Below, piece by piece: positions 1 to 9,932 of a DNA stretch of 26,047 nt. Position numbers and translations under genes: made by a program. Every line of letters starts with the position of its first letter. The first letter of the stretch is position 1. The DNA lies in the IMG/VR virus record IMGVR_UViG_3300030108_003748, positions 3,202 through 29,248 of that record; one strand, given 5' to 3'. This DNA comes from a virus. The notes under the pieces are model-generated. The model searched no databases, was not told where the DNA came from, and saw only the letters and a list, made by a program, of their open reading frames with translations.

Positions 1-3000
1 AAAACACCCTTGGCTCCTGACGAAGAAGGCTTGAGTGATGCTCAACGTCAATCTGTTCTTGATCTACTGGGATTTCTTGACGACTCAAGTAGCACAAGGA
101 TGCTTCGTGATGACCCTAAAAAGTGGCAAGAGACGGTCACTGATCTTGTTAAATCCCTTAAATTTAATGAGTTAGATGACAGTAAAAAGTTCCTTGATCA
201 AACAGAACGACTTTTTGTAAAAACCATAATCGACGCAAAGAAAGCTCGAAAGTCTGCGAAGTTGGTTTCTGTTGACGATGCTCGAAACGCGACAGAAAAA
301 GCTATAAGTGCCGTCCGGGCTAACTTTGAATCTCGTGCTGCTGCGGCAGCTTTTGTACGAGAAAGAGTGGCTAACAAAGCATCCATTAAAGCTGAACCAC
401 TTTTGGTCCAATTGACCGATAGGTACAAAGCTATTGGCCGAGATGAGCTTTCTCCTGAATCTTTGGAGTTTATGGACGAAGTCGTCCGTCAGTTTCCTGA
501 GTTGGAGGGTGATGACGCATTAAAGATTGCACGACTTCTCGACCAGGAGATGAAGAAGCTTGCTGATACGCGAGTCGAGGGTAAGGGTAGTCGCACAGTA
601 GCTGATAGTTTTCGTGAACGGTTTGCTGGTTTAGTTCGTGCCCCAACTGAGTCTGAGGCGAAAAAAGTTGCAGACACTAAAGTCCCACCAACAGGCAAGG
701 CACCTGAGCCGGAACCAAAACCAAAAGATATTGAGGAACCAGAGGCGAGGACTACAGCTAAACTTCCTGCAGGAATTCGTAGGGCTATGGAGGGTGATGT
801 CGACCAGGCGTCAAAAATTGATGTTGAACTTAATAAGTTGCTGACACCATTTCCGGAAGGCCCAATTGCAAATGTACCCAAACGCCGGAAGATGCCAAAA
901 CTAAAAACTCGTGCATCTGAAGGGGCAGAGATTGGACCACAAGCAACATTTGGTGCGGCTGACGGTGGGATGCCTGCTCGTGAATTGTATGATCATATTA
1001 ATGCAATGGAGAGCGGCGTTGAGGTTGCAGAGTTTCTTTTTAAACACGCAAAATTAGACTCAACTCGTACCATTATGCGTCGAATCTTACCGACGCTACG
1101 AAAGGATCCACCTAAGTTTAGTGTGGTTGACAACCTTAACGACACAGATGGTGTCGTACTTGAGGCACGAGGTGCGGTTGGGCAGTTTAATCCTGCTGAC
1201 AATAGTGTTTTGGTTCGGGGCGCAAACTGGCCCAAGACGGGTTTGTCCGAAGAGGTAATTACCCATGAGTTACTTCATGCCGCTACAGCAAAATTCATTA
1301 CGTCAAACCCCAACAATGCTTCCGTTAAGGGACTGAAGTCTTTGAACGACGAAGTCATGGTGATTCTTGAGCGCCAGTTGACTGACTTAACTGGTGTCGA
1401 AGCTCAGCGAATTCAAAACGTCATTTCAAATATTAAGGGTAGACCAGAAGAATTTATTACCTATGCGATGACTAATCGTCGGTTTCAAACAATCCTTAGT
1501 GATATTGAAGTCGCCCCTAAGAAGACGGCGTGGAATAAATTTACCCGACTCGTGGCGAAGTTGTTTGGTTTCCGAGGAGACGGGGAGACCAACGCTCTTG
1601 CTCGAGCGATTGTGGCGAGCGAAAAAGTTATTAGTGGTGCGGCTCGGTTTGCAGATGTTTCAGCCGACGCGACCCCCGTGCTTAAGTCTGCGGTTGAGGC
1701 AAGGGCTGCGACTGATTTGATTGAACTGTCTTCGCCCTTTATTGAAGATGCTGCTCAAGGTGGTGGAATTTCTTTGCGTGTTGATACCGCATTTGATTCT
1801 CCTGTGCTCAAGGTAGACTCGGTTGAAATACCAACATTACTTCGTGGTCAGGGTTTGGGTGTTGATCTTTACCTTCGAGCACTTAAGTATGCGCAGGATC
1901 AAAAAGTAGGCTTTCTAAGCGACCTTACTCCTAATGCAGAAGCTACAAGGGTATATGGTTCATTAGAGAAATTAGGGGTTAAATTTGATCGTAAACCAGT
2001 TGAGGACGCTCAAGGTAACTTAGTCGACGCATTTTTTATCAGCCCCAGAGACCTTGCTAAGGTTGATTTAGACTCTGCAGTTCTACGTAACAGTGAGCGT
2101 AAGATTGGTGAGCAGGTACCACTGTTTATTAAAAAGGGACCTGAGTTTGCGGGTGACCCGCTTGTCGTAGAGTTTCTTGAGAATGGTCAAGCGATTATTC
2201 GTGCCGTGGGCGACACTGCGACGGTCGAAGATTTTGTGCGTGCTATTGGTAAGGTTGCGCGTAGAGATCTTGACGAGAAAGGAATGAAAGCTGTTGTCGC
2301 TTGGTTGGCGACAAAGGGTATTAAGGTTGGATATCAGGGTGCGTCATTTACGGCAGATGATGCCGCATCGATTGAGCGGGCTGAAGATGAGTTCGCTAAG
2401 GCATTCAATGAGTACGTTGAGTCTGGTTTAGCTGATAAACCGGAACTCGTTGGCCCATTCAGCACTGTACGTGAGTGGGTTGCCGACAAGTACGCGGCAT
2501 TAAAAGGTGCCGAGGTTGACGGCGCAACACTTGATATTGATTCTAATTTAAAGCGGTCCCTGGACGGCCTTCTGCGCGTCCCCGCAAAGCGTGTAGGGAT
2601 GCCGAACATTGTTTCAATTGCAAAGGATGCACTATTCAGTCCTGAGTTGGGTGGCACCTCAGTCGACATGATTGATGAGATTGCTCGAGAGAGCTTCCGC
2701 CTGGGTTACCCAATCTCTAAGAAAGATCTGAAGAAACAATTCACTAAAGCAGCAGAAGCTTATAACTCTGGTCGTAAAGAAGACGCGGTTATTAAGCTAC
2801 CTGGACCAATATCTATCAGGGGCTGGACGGCATCTAACGTTAAGGGCGGTAAGAAAGAGTTCACTTTAGACGAACTGGCTGATATTCAATTCAGCCTGGA
2901 GCAGGCAAAGCGGCTCGAAGTACAGGAAGTTGGTCGAATACCTCTTGGTGGCGTAGAAAAAACAATACAAGAACGCACCCCCTCAGAAATGGTTGATCAG

Positions 3001-6000
3001 TCCGTTAGTCGTAGTGGCTTCGGTCGGGCCATGAGAATGATGTATCTTGGTGGTGACGCGTTTGACGATATGCGTGGTTTGCCGCCTATTGTTCGCGACG
3101 CGATTATGGCTGGTGCTCGAAGAGTTCAACAGGCCGTGGGTGATGCTGTAACGCTTGTCGCAGAGGGAGACATCGTAAATCTTACTCGCCTTGTGACAGG
3201 GGAGAAAGGCGTAAAGTTTGCGAAGGGTGGTCGTGCCGCGATTAGTGCTGGTCACGACTCGATGGCTTCAGTCGCGAATATGTTGAAACGTTATTTCGAG
3301 TCTATCGATAAAGACGACTTGGACTTACTTGAAACATTTATTCGTCGTGTTCGGTTGGTTAAGGGTCCAGGTAAGACAGCCAAGGTAATGAATGATTTTT
3401 CTCCTGAAGAACGAGGGAAAATTTCTGAAGCCTTTAATGACATTATTAACGGGCCTCAGGCGTCTCGGTTTGTCAGTGAGGCGTTCCAGGCAGCAGGTCT
3501 TAAACCAACACGGATAGAACCAAAGTTTTTTACTCAACCCGCAGAAGGGTTGGACCCTGGCGGGTTATTAGAAATTCTTATGTACTACGGTAACGTTACC
3601 GGAAGAGTTGACCCCGCCAACAACGGTAATCTGACCTTGTTTAGTGAAACACTAAAGCTACAAGGAAAAACCGCTCAAACATCTCAGAATACTTTCAATG
3701 GTATTTACCAGGACATCAATCAATTTTTTGCTGACGATCCGCGAGTAGCTAACCGTATTGCCATCTTGATTCACGGTCACGGTATGGCGGATGCAGCGAA
3801 AAAAGATTGGGTCAAGCTTGGTGTTGCCGCAGATGAAAAACTCGCAACATCTATGCGTCAGTACATTGTAGGGGAAGCAATTGATCCTGCGGATTCAGTG
3901 CGGGTGAAAAATGCGTTTGAGTCTCTTGGCTACAATCCCCAGGTTGTCGAAGGCTACAATCTTGACGGCATCAAGATCTACGTACCAGAAGCAGCAAGAC
4001 GTAGACTCAGCATGGCGCTTTCGCAAGCACAGGATCCTGATTTGCTGAAAGTTGAAGGTATGGATGCTATCTCAGCCTTTAACGAGATTGCTGCTGTCCC
4101 CGAGAAGATAATTTCTGGTGGCGGTACAAACAGTTCGACGGCACTTAGCTTTGCGTTGTTCTACCGGTACATGAAGACTCGCATGGTTCGTGGTCACTTT
4201 GTTTTGAAGTCTCGGTACTTTTGGATGAACCAGTTTGACCATTTCAACCAGGTGGCGACTAAGGCTGGGTTTAGAACTGCTCTTATTTCATCCACCAGAT
4301 TGTTTACTCAAAACGTCTTATCTAACCCAGTTGGTCAAGCTGCTGTGTTTGCTGCTCGTCGGTCGGGTAAGGGAGAATCGGTCGAAGCTTTTCGTCAGGC
4401 TCTTCAGGCTGGTGGGGACAAGGGAGCCGAGTGGGCGGGCAAACTGACTCGTGGGTCTAAATGGCACATCAAGCTTAATCCTATTCTCGAAGGAAAAGAT
4501 GGAATTGTAATCCTTGGTGGTAAACCATACCGGAACGAAGATATTCGTCGGGTTGCTCTTGAGGCGGGTATTTTTGCTTCCTTTGATACGAGTCAACTGG
4601 GAACTAAAATTCAGAATGTCGGCAACTTGTTTCTTCAGACCAGTGAAGATAGCGGTCGATTGACCCAAATGGGTAAGGATATCTTGGGCGACATCAAAGG
4701 AGCTTCAGAGGATATTGCTGAAGCTTGGGCAGAGCGTGAACGATTAGGTTGTATGATTACCTTGATGGAAGGTGGTCTTGATCCTCAAACAGCCGCAAAG
4801 ATAAGTATTGATGCTCTGTACGATTACGCCGGTAGCATGTCGAAAGCAGATAGGAACTTTCTCCTTAATCTTTTCTTCCCCTTCTGGGCTTTCCAGAAAA
4901 ACGCTAATAGGCAAATCTTCGATACGATTTTCAGTCCTGAGGGCGCATATCGTTTAGGTGTTATGCGTCGAGCTTACGATAAGGGTAGCGAATACCTCAG
5001 TTACTTGGCCTATGACGCTTATGTAGATGAGAACGGTGTTGCGACTGATTCACTGCCGCCTGACCTGAAAAAAAGTTATTTCTCTCTGAAGAAACAATTA
5101 CAAGATGTGTACGGTGAAAACGGTAAGATACCGCCACCAATTCAAGAACAAATTAGACTGTACGTTTCGTTTTCTCAAGTAAGTTTTACTGGTGGTAAAG
5201 CTCTTGAGGTTGATCCCGATATAGAAGAACAAATTATTGATATCGCAGCGGCACTTAAAGGTGAAGATGGTCAGTCTTTGGCTTTAGATCGACGCGCGTT
5301 GGCTGCGTATTATTTTGCTCGACCGGATAAATCGAGTAAAGCAACTTACCTTAGGGATCGAATTAGCCTGGATCTACCATACTTTCCTGAAGACTATAAA
5401 GGTCCAGAAACTAATTATGAGCCACCAATAGAGTTCCAAAAAAGTATAAAAGCTTGGAATGACTTGTATCGGTCAAGAAGTCCGGAGGCTCCGTATTTTT
5501 CTTTGTTCCTACCCGATACAACATACGCAGCCGGATTTAATCATGGAGCGTACTTGTTTTCGGCAAAACTCCTTACACTACAAAAAATTGAGGATATGGG
5601 TGATCGTTGGTTTACTGACGAAGATGATGGATCCGAAGCGATTAGTCCTTTAACACCGCTAAACGCTTTATTGAACCCTTCTCGAGCACCGATTTTATCT
5701 GAAATACAGGCTTCTTTAGGTACGGGCGGTGCGACTATTCCGAAAAGAGTCCACCCTGATTTGGTTAATTTTTACGACTGGACCAATATTGATTTGCTTG
5801 AATTAGACGAAAAAGAAGATTTGTTTAATCTTATGTTCAAGCAAGAAGAGGCGGAGAAAAAAGGAGAGGAGCCTGAATCTCTACCTCGAAAGCCTATTCG
5901 TTCAGATGTTCAGCCAGGTAAAAAGTACTACATGATGCCGGGTGTCGGTCAAATGCTGTTCGTAAATAGTCCCCTCGGCGAGCTTAATGATATTTTGCTC

Positions 6001-6192
6001 CGTGCAGACAAAACGGGAGCCGAAGATGCTGCGGGCGTTCGGGGTGAGATACAGCGATGGGTGCGTCTTGCCAGCGGTCTGGACACCAGAGAGACTACAA
6101 GAGAACGGACAGCGATGTCAGAAAAGTACCGGGCACAAGAAGAAAGCCCTGCTGTACTGGAGAAGACTCTGAAGAGTGAGGACTTAAAATGA
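1..6192 (+). CDS. Giant multidomain virion protein (polyvalent/ejected type), 5' partial
   Basis: The frame is open from the first base, so the true start lies upstream; residue numbers here count from the TTG at position 10 (2,060 aa). Residues 1-300 are charged and helical, with a Pro/Glu/Lys linker near 225-250. A zinc metallopeptidase motif HELLH lies at 419-423, followed by the EEF at 480-482 expected for the third ligand, as in phage polyvalent metallopeptidases. Residues about 575-680 look like a GNAT acetyltransferase (RGQGLG at 612-617). Near 1618-1640, FFPFWAFQKN resembles the C-terminal associated domains (LPD38-like) of large polyvalent proteins. Known relatives are packaged in the capsid and injected with DNA, or act as internal virion proteins. 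I infer that role; domain assignments are by eye. The stop overlaps a possible small ORF at 6189. Confidence 0.72.
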   Translation, partial: KTPLAPDEEGLSDAQRQSVLDLLGFLDDSSSTRMLRDDPKKWQETVTDLVKSLKFNELDDSKKFLDQTERLFVKTIIDAKKARKSAKLVSVDDARNATEKAISAVRANFESRAAAAAFVRERVANKASIKAEPLLVQLTDRYKAIGRDELSPESLEFMDEVVRQFPELEGDDALKIARLLDQEMKKLADTRVEGKGSRTVADSFRERFAGLVRAPTESEAKKVADTKVPPTGKAPEPEPKPKDIEEPEARTTAKLPAGIRRAMEGDVDQASKIDVELNKLLTPFPEGPIANVPKRRKMPKLKTRASEGAEIGPQATFGAADGGMPARELYDHINAMESGVEVAEFLFKHAKLDSTRTIMRRILPTLRKDPPKFSVVDNLNDTDGVVLEARGAVGQFNPADNSVLVRGANWPKTGLSEEVITHELLHAATAKFITSNPNNASVKGLKSLNDEVMVILERQLTDLTGVEAQRIQNVISNIKGRPEEFITYAMTNRRFQTILSDIEVAPKKTAWNKFTRLVAKLFGFRGDGETNALARAIVASEKVISGAARFADVSADATPVLKSAVEARAATDLIELSSPFIEDAAQGGGISLRVDTAFDSPVLKVDSVEIPTLLRGQGLGVDLYLRALKYAQDQKVGFLSDLTPNAEATRVYGSLEKLGVKFDRKPVEDAQGNLVDAFFISPRDLAKVDLDSAVLRNSERKIGEQVPLFIKKGPEFAGDPLVVEFLENGQAIIRAVGDTATVEDFVRAIGKVARRDLDEKGMKAVVAWLATKGIKVGYQGASFTADDAASIERAEDEFAKAFNEYVESGLADKPELVGPFSTVREWVADKYAALKGAEVDGATLDIDSNLKRSLDGLLRVPAKRVGMPNIVSIAKDALFSPELGGTSVDMIDEIARESFRLGYPISKKDLKKQFTKAAEAYNSGRKEDAVIKLPGPISIRGWTASNVKGGKKEFTLDELADIQFSLEQAKRLEVQEVGRIPLGGVEKTIQERTPSEMVDQSVSRSGFGRAMRMMYLGGDAFDDMRGLPPIVRDAIMAGARRVQQAVGDAVTLVAEGDIVNLTRLVTGEKGVKFAKGGRAAISAGHDSMASVANMLKRYFESIDKDDLDLLETFIRRVRLVKGPGKTAKVMNDFSPEERGKISEAFNDIINGPQASRFVSEAFQAAGLKPTRIEPKFFTQPAEGLDPGGLLEILMYYGNVTGRVDPANNGNLTLFSETLKLQGKTAQTSQNTFNGIYQDINQFFADDPRVANRIAILIHGHGMADAAKKDWVKLGVAADEKLATSMRQYIVGEAIDPADSVRVKNAFESLGYNPQVVEGYNLDGIKIYVPEAARRRLSMALSQAQDPDLLKVEGMDAISAFNEIAAVPEKIISGGGTNSSTALSFALFYRYMKTRMVRGHFVLKSRYFWMNQFDHFNQVATKAGFRTALISSTRLFTQNVLSNPVGQAAVFAARRSGKGESVEAFRQALQAGGDKGAEWAGKLTRGSKWHIKLNPILEGKDGIVILGGKPYRNEDIRRVALEAGIFASFDTSQLGTKIQNVGNLFLQTSEDSGRLTQMGKDILGDIKGASEDIAEAWAERERLGCMITLMEGGLDPQTAAKISIDALYDYAGSMSKADRNFLLNLFFPFWAFQKNANRQIFDTIFSPEGAYRLGVMRRAYDKGSEYLSYLAYDAYVDENGVATDSLPPDLKKSYFSLKKQLQDVYGENGKIPPPIQEQIRLYVSFSQVSFTGGKALEVDPDIEEQIIDIAAALKGEDGQSLALDRRALAAYYFARPDKSSKATYLRDRISLDLPYFPEDYKGPETNYEPPIEFQKSIKAWNDLYRSRSPEAPYFSLFLPDTTYAAGFNHGAYLFSAKLLTLQKIEDMGDRWFTDEDDGSEAISPLTPLNALLNPSRAPILSEIQASLGTGGATIPKRVHPDLVNFYDWTNIDLLELDEKEDLFNLMFKQEEAEKKGEEPESLPRKPIRSDVQPGKKYYMMPGVGQMLFVNSPLGELNDILLRADKTGAEDAAGVRGEIQRWVRLASGLDTRETTRERTAMSEKYRAQEESPAVLEKTLKSEDLK

Positions 6193-6290
6193 TGTTTTTA
6201 GTTCTACTGTTCCAGATGCTCGATAAGTTTTTAATGTTACAATGGCGTAGACGTTGCGCCAGGAGTTATTCCAATGATCAAACAATTTAG
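6189..6290 (+). CDS. Possible 33-aa hydrophobic peptide
   Basis: ATG at 6189 overlaps the stop of the giant virion gene (ATGA). A GAGGA ribosome-binding sequence sits at 6178-6182, six bases upstream. The 33-residue product begins MMFLVLLFQML and continues with a WRRRCARS segment, so it could be a tiny membrane peptide with a basic tail. It runs 17 bases into the next gene in another frame and spans the candidate promoter at 6235-6243. No family is recognised. The good translational signals are its only support, and it may be spurious. Confidence 0.25.
   Translation: MMFLVLLFQMLDKFLMLQWRRRCARSYSNDQTI
6235..6243 (+). promoter_or_regulatory. Candidate extended -10 promoter
   Basis: TGTTACAAT matches the extended -10 form TG-N-TATAAT with one mismatch in the hexamer. 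No convincing -35 box lies 16-18 bases upstream, which is normal for extended -10 promoters. It precedes the fibre-protein run starting at 6274, whose ribosome-binding site AGGAG is at 6261-6265. The position, in the only sizeable gap between the giant gene and the fibre genes, supports it; the evidence is sequence match only. Confidence 0.4.
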
Positions 6291-6705
6291 TACCTTTGGC
6301 TACTCGTGCTCTGCCGTAGACCGAAGTATAGGAACTTCCTACACGGTGTTTCCGATTACATCTCTTGCTGCGAACAACAAGTCGACGGCGGTTCCAGACG
6401 ATTGTTTTTTGGAGTCGATAGAGTTTGAACTTAGCTCTATTGCGGCTTCAGACACAATTACACTCTTTATGGCGAGAGACTCTGCGGGTTTGATACCAAT
6501 TACGTCTGATGCTCTTGGCGGCGCAACTCAGACTGTAACTTTGAGTGCGGCATCATCAACTACTGGTGGTGTCATCTTTACGATCAACAAAGACTATCAC
6601 TTTGATACTACGGTAACTAACGCTTCTAGCGGGACGATTTATGTCGCCGTTAAGGCTAACGCGGCTTGTGTGGCCGAAAACATTCGACTGAACTGGAGAG
6701 CCTGA
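6274..6705 (+). CDS. Small beta-rich virion/fibre-associated protein
   Basis: The 143-aa product starts at an ATG with AGGAG eight bases upstream. The sequence is rich in Ser, Thr, Ala and Val with alternating beta-type patterning and no membrane segment, signal peptide or catalytic motif that I recognise. Its stop overlaps the start of the fibre-type gene (TGATG), implying cotranscription and coupled translation. Size, composition and position suggest a virion surface or tail-associated protein. It loosely resembles the four small paralogues at 9933-11669 in style but I could not align it convincingly with them. The specific function is unknown. Confidence 0.55.
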   Translation: MIKQFSTFGYSCSAVDRSIGTSYTVFPITSLAANNKSTAVPDDCFLESIEFELSSIAASDTITLFMARDSAGLIPITSDALGGATQTVTLSAASSTTGGVIFTINKDYHFDTTVTNASSGTIYVAVKANAACVAENIRLNWRA

Positions 6706-8789
6706 TGAGTACGGTAGGTAACCTTACGGGAAATGTTTTTGACTCATCGGTCACGGCTGATTCTTCTGGTAGTGTAACTATCAAGGGTGATCTTACTGTT
6801 GAGGGCGCAACTACGACCGTCGAAAGTACAAGTGTTTTGGTTGAAGACAAAATCATGGAGCTTGCTCATGGTACAACTGGTACACCGTCGGGTGATGCTG
6901 GGATTATTGTCGAGCGTGGTTCGTCAACTAACGCTGCTATCATTTGGGACGAGAGTGCGGACACCTGGGTCATCTCTACTACGAGCGCAACGGGTTCCAG
7001 TAGTGGAGACCTGACCTTAACCGACGCAGCTTTGAAGGCTGCTGCTATTACGGCGTCAGGTGACATTACAACTACCGGTGACATCATCATCGACGACGGT
7101 GGATCGCTGAAAGAAGCTGGCGGAACTGCAGCAATTACTTTTGATGGCTCAGGTAATGTCACGAAGATTGGCCAAGACTCTATGTCAAGCGGTGACGTTC
7201 TTACATGGGATGGCGCAAAGTTTGTGGGTGAAGCGCCTGCTACTGGTGATATTACTGGTGTTACTGCAGGTAATGGTATTTCTGGTGGTGGTAGCAGTGG
7301 CACCGTATCTGTTGCGCTTGATCTCGATGAGTTAAGTGCTGCAGCGGTATCTGTCGCGAACGATAGTATTGCTATTATTGACGCCGACGACAGTAACGGA
7401 TCTAAGAAAGAATCGATTGCTGACCTGGTTACAGCGATTGCTGGTACGGCGGCGTCAACTGGACTATCTGCGTCATCTGGCGTTCTTAGCGTGAGTGACT
7501 TGCACGCCGTGGGTGTTAGCGGTGCAAACAATCAGATTCTGACTGATGATGGTGATGGGACGGTTACTTCAGAGTCAAAGCTTACCTTTGATGGTACGAC
7601 GCTTTTGGTAAACTCGGATGTCACGGCGACGACAAACCACACAACTGTTGGCGCACAAATTGATTACGATGCCACGGGAATCATTGCTTCGGGTCAAACC
7701 GGAAACAATGTCGGCCTTGATGTAGATATCAACTCTGACAGCCCGACGATGGTAGGTACAGTCAATAACATTGGCTTAGACATCGACCTGACTGGCGGGA
7801 CTTCAGGGACACAAGTTAACGTTGGTGTTGATGTTAACGTAAGCGGTGCTGACACCAACATTGCGGCTTTGTTTAACGGTGGTAACGTCGGTATTGGAAC
7901 TGCTGCTCCGGCCCAGATTCTTCAGGTATCTGATGCTACCCCAATTGTTGTGGTTCAAAACACAACGAATGAGCATACTGATGGTGGCGCAGAGTCTAAG
8001 GTTCTTTTCGCTGATCATGACGGTAACGCGTTGGGTCAGATTGAGGGCGCTCACTCAGGCTCTTCAGACGACGCTAAGGGTCAGTTTAAGGTCTCGGTAA
8101 ACAATGGGTCAGGTATGCAGTTGGCAATGAGTATCGATGATACTCAACTGACTACATTTTCTGGCGACGTTGTTATCGCAGGAACAAACCCGAAACTTAC
8201 GATTGGTGATGCTGGTGCAGAAGACACCATGTTGGTGTTTGACGGTAACGCTCAAGATTACCGCATCGGATTAGACGACGGCACTGACATACTTGAGATT
8301 GGTGTTGGTACTGCCCACGGCACAACCCCTGCCTTGACAGTTGACTCCTCTCAGAACATTGATGTCTTCAAAGCGATTAATCTCGATTCTGCGCTCGCCG
8401 ATAACAGCGTCTGCGGGATCACGTCTGTCTTTACTGCGGGTGAAGCCTTGAATCGAGGAGACGTAGTTTATTTTAAAGCGTCTGATTCTAAGATGCACAA
8501 AGTAAACATGACTGCCGGAAGCTCTGAAGCTATCCCTGCTGTAGCGATGGCAGCGGATGATATTTCAGCAGATGCAGTAGGTAAGTTTCTTCTTCAAGGA
8601 TTCATCCACGATGCGGGAACGTTCCCAAGTTACACGGTAGCTGGAAGGCTTTACGCTCCCGAAGCAGAGGGGCCACCAACTCAAACAGCGCCATCGACAG
8701 ATGGTGACCTGGTTCAAGTTATTGGCTGGGCTGTCACAGCAGATAAAATATATTTCAACCCAAGCCCAGACTTCATTGAGGTTGCTTGA
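6705..8789 (+). CDS. Tail-fibre/structural repeat protein
   Basis: I take the ATG at 6705, which overlaps the previous stop and has GGAG just upstream, over an in-frame TTG 39 bases earlier; this gives 694 aa. The N-terminus (about residues 24-60) has the pattern GDLTVEGATTTVES followed by a VEDKIMELA segment, a signature I associate with many phage tail-fibre proteins. The centre is low-complexity Gly/Ser/Thr/Asp-rich repeat sequence typical of fibrous beta structure, including repeated IGLDIDL and VGVDVNV segments near 340-390. The last ~130 residues, starting around a GDVVYFK motif, look like a compact C-terminal domain found on such fibres. The likely role is an external virion protein contributing to adsorption. 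Family-level identity is inferred from pattern, not from a search. Confidence 0.7.
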   Translation: MSTVGNLTGNVFDSSVTADSSGSVTIKGDLTVEGATTTVESTSVLVEDKIMELAHGTTGTPSGDAGIIVERGSSTNAAIIWDESADTWVISTTSATGSSSGDLTLTDAALKAAAITASGDITTTGDIIIDDGGSLKEAGGTAAITFDGSGNVTKIGQDSMSSGDVLTWDGAKFVGEAPATGDITGVTAGNGISGGGSSGTVSVALDLDELSAAAVSVANDSIAIIDADDSNGSKKESIADLVTAIAGTAASTGLSASSGVLSVSDLHAVGVSGANNQILTDDGDGTVTSESKLTFDGTTLLVNSDVTATTNHTTVGAQIDYDATGIIASGQTGNNVGLDVDINSDSPTMVGTVNNIGLDIDLTGGTSGTQVNVGVDVNVSGADTNIAALFNGGNVGIGTAAPAQILQVSDATPIVVVQNTTNEHTDGGAESKVLFADHDGNALGQIEGAHSGSSDDAKGQFKVSVNNGSGMQLAMSIDDTQLTTFSGDVVIAGTNPKLTIGDAGAEDTMLVFDGNAQDYRIGLDDGTDILEIGVGTAHGTTPALTVDSSQNIDVFKAINLDSALADNSVCGITSVFTAGEALNRGDVVYFKASDSKMHKVNMTAGSSEAIPAVAMAADDISADAVGKFLLQGFIHDAGTFPSYTVAGRLYAPEAEGPPTQTAPSTDGDLVQVIGWAVTADKIYFNPSPDFIEVA

Positions 8790-9919
8790 TGGCAGACTAT
8801 GAAAAAGTCAACGATGTTGCCGCAGGCAGCATTGAAAAGATCAACGATATTGCGAAGAGCAGTATTGAGAAGATCAATGACATGACTGCTGCTGCATCTG
8901 GTGCCACATATTGGATAACGGCAATGAATGCTCGAGACATTGCATTCGCCGCTAGTTCTGACACAACTTCTTGGACCAACTACGATGCAGGCATCAACCC
9001 ACCAGGGGCGTCAGTAAACCCACTATCACTTGGCTACGGTCAAGATAATAGCAATAACCCTTTGTACGTAATTACTAACGCTACCGACAATGGCGAAATG
9101 ATGCGTGCCCCTAATGCAGCGGACTCTTCGACTACCTGGACCGCAATACAAAACGACTATCGTTTGTTTGATGTTGCTTACGGAAACGGTGTTTGGGTTG
9201 CTGTTGGTCAAATGACAGGTAGCTCACCCAAAGGAAACAATGTATTTAGATCTACTGATGGCGGCACCAACTGGAGTAGTGTGGATGTCTCTGGGGCTAC
9301 AGACATTGAGAATACAGGTTGTTATGCCATCGTCTACTCAGGCTTAAACACTAGTGATGGCGGAATATTTTACTTTGCGCAACGACAACGTATCTTTAAA
9401 AGTTCAGATGGTGGTGCAACTTGGGATCTAGCTCACACTCTGGTGGACTCAGGAGGCAGCGATCCCGGTGACATACGCGCTCTTCAAGTAACCAATGGTT
9501 CGTTAGTTGCTTTTATTAAGAGTGCCGGAGAACTGTTCTCTTGTTCGTTGTCTGATGATACCGATTGGAGCACCGAAACAACATTAACTTCTTCTGGCGG
9601 AATTAGTTTAAATACTAATATGGCTAGCGGTGGTGGCCGAGTAGTTCTTGTGCAGTCTCAGAAATTCTGGGCGGCTGATGTAAACGGCAAAACAATAACG
9701 CTTGAGCACAATAACGCTGACTTAAGTTCTGACACGCACGGAAACGCGACCAGTGTTGGTACTGATGGGTCAGGTACGTTTATTGTTGGTTGTACGGACG
9801 GTGACATCTTAAAGAGTACAGACAACGCAGATAGCTTCTCGAAACAAGGCGGCGACCCTGGCGCCGGAGCATCACTTAAATGTGTTGCTATGATTGGTAA
9901 TGTACTTTTACCTGTATAG
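8789..9919 (+). CDS. Asp-box (BNR) repeat protein, probable tail/receptor protein
   Basis: The ATG at 8789 overlaps the preceding stop (TGATG); the product is 376 aa. The N-terminus has three near-repeats of EKxNDxA at residues 5-31, spaced 11 residues apart, a short module that I know from N-termini of phage tail proteins. Asp-box motifs SxDxGxxW occur at 155-162 and 205-212, and a degenerate copy (STDNADSF) at 343-350. Asp boxes mark beta-propeller folds such as sialidases and photosystem-assembly-type propellers, and many phages carry them on adsorption proteins. No sialidase active-site arginine triad can be claimed. The inferred role is glycan or surface binding at the tail. Confidence 0.6.
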   Translation: MADYEKVNDVAAGSIEKINDIAKSSIEKINDMTAAASGATYWITAMNARDIAFAASSDTTSWTNYDAGINPPGASVNPLSLGYGQDNSNNPLYVITNATDNGEMMRAPNAADSSTTWTAIQNDYRLFDVAYGNGVWVAVGQMTGSSPKGNNVFRSTDGGTNWSSVDVSGATDIENTGCYAIVYSGLNTSDGGIFYFAQRQRIFKSSDGGATWDLAHTLVDSGGSDPGDIRALQVTNGSLVAFIKSAGELFSCSLSDDTDWSTETTLTSSGGISLNTNMASGGGRVVLVQSQKFWAADVNGKTITLEHNNADLSSDTHGNATSVGTDGSGTFIVGCTDGDILKSTDNADSFSKQGGDPGAGASLKCVAMIGNVLLPV

Positions 9920-9932
9920 GATAGGATAATTT

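Noticed and set aside
489-881. A 130-codon minus-strand frame within the giant virion gene.
   Set aside because: It is entirely antisense to a clearly coding frame with recognisable domains, and has no supporting start signal.
6866-7531. A 221-codon minus-strand open frame within the fibre gene.
   Set aside because: It is antisense to the fibre protein, whose Gly/Ser/Thr/Asp-rich codons leave the opposite strand free of stops. It has no ribosome-binding site and its product is low-complexity.
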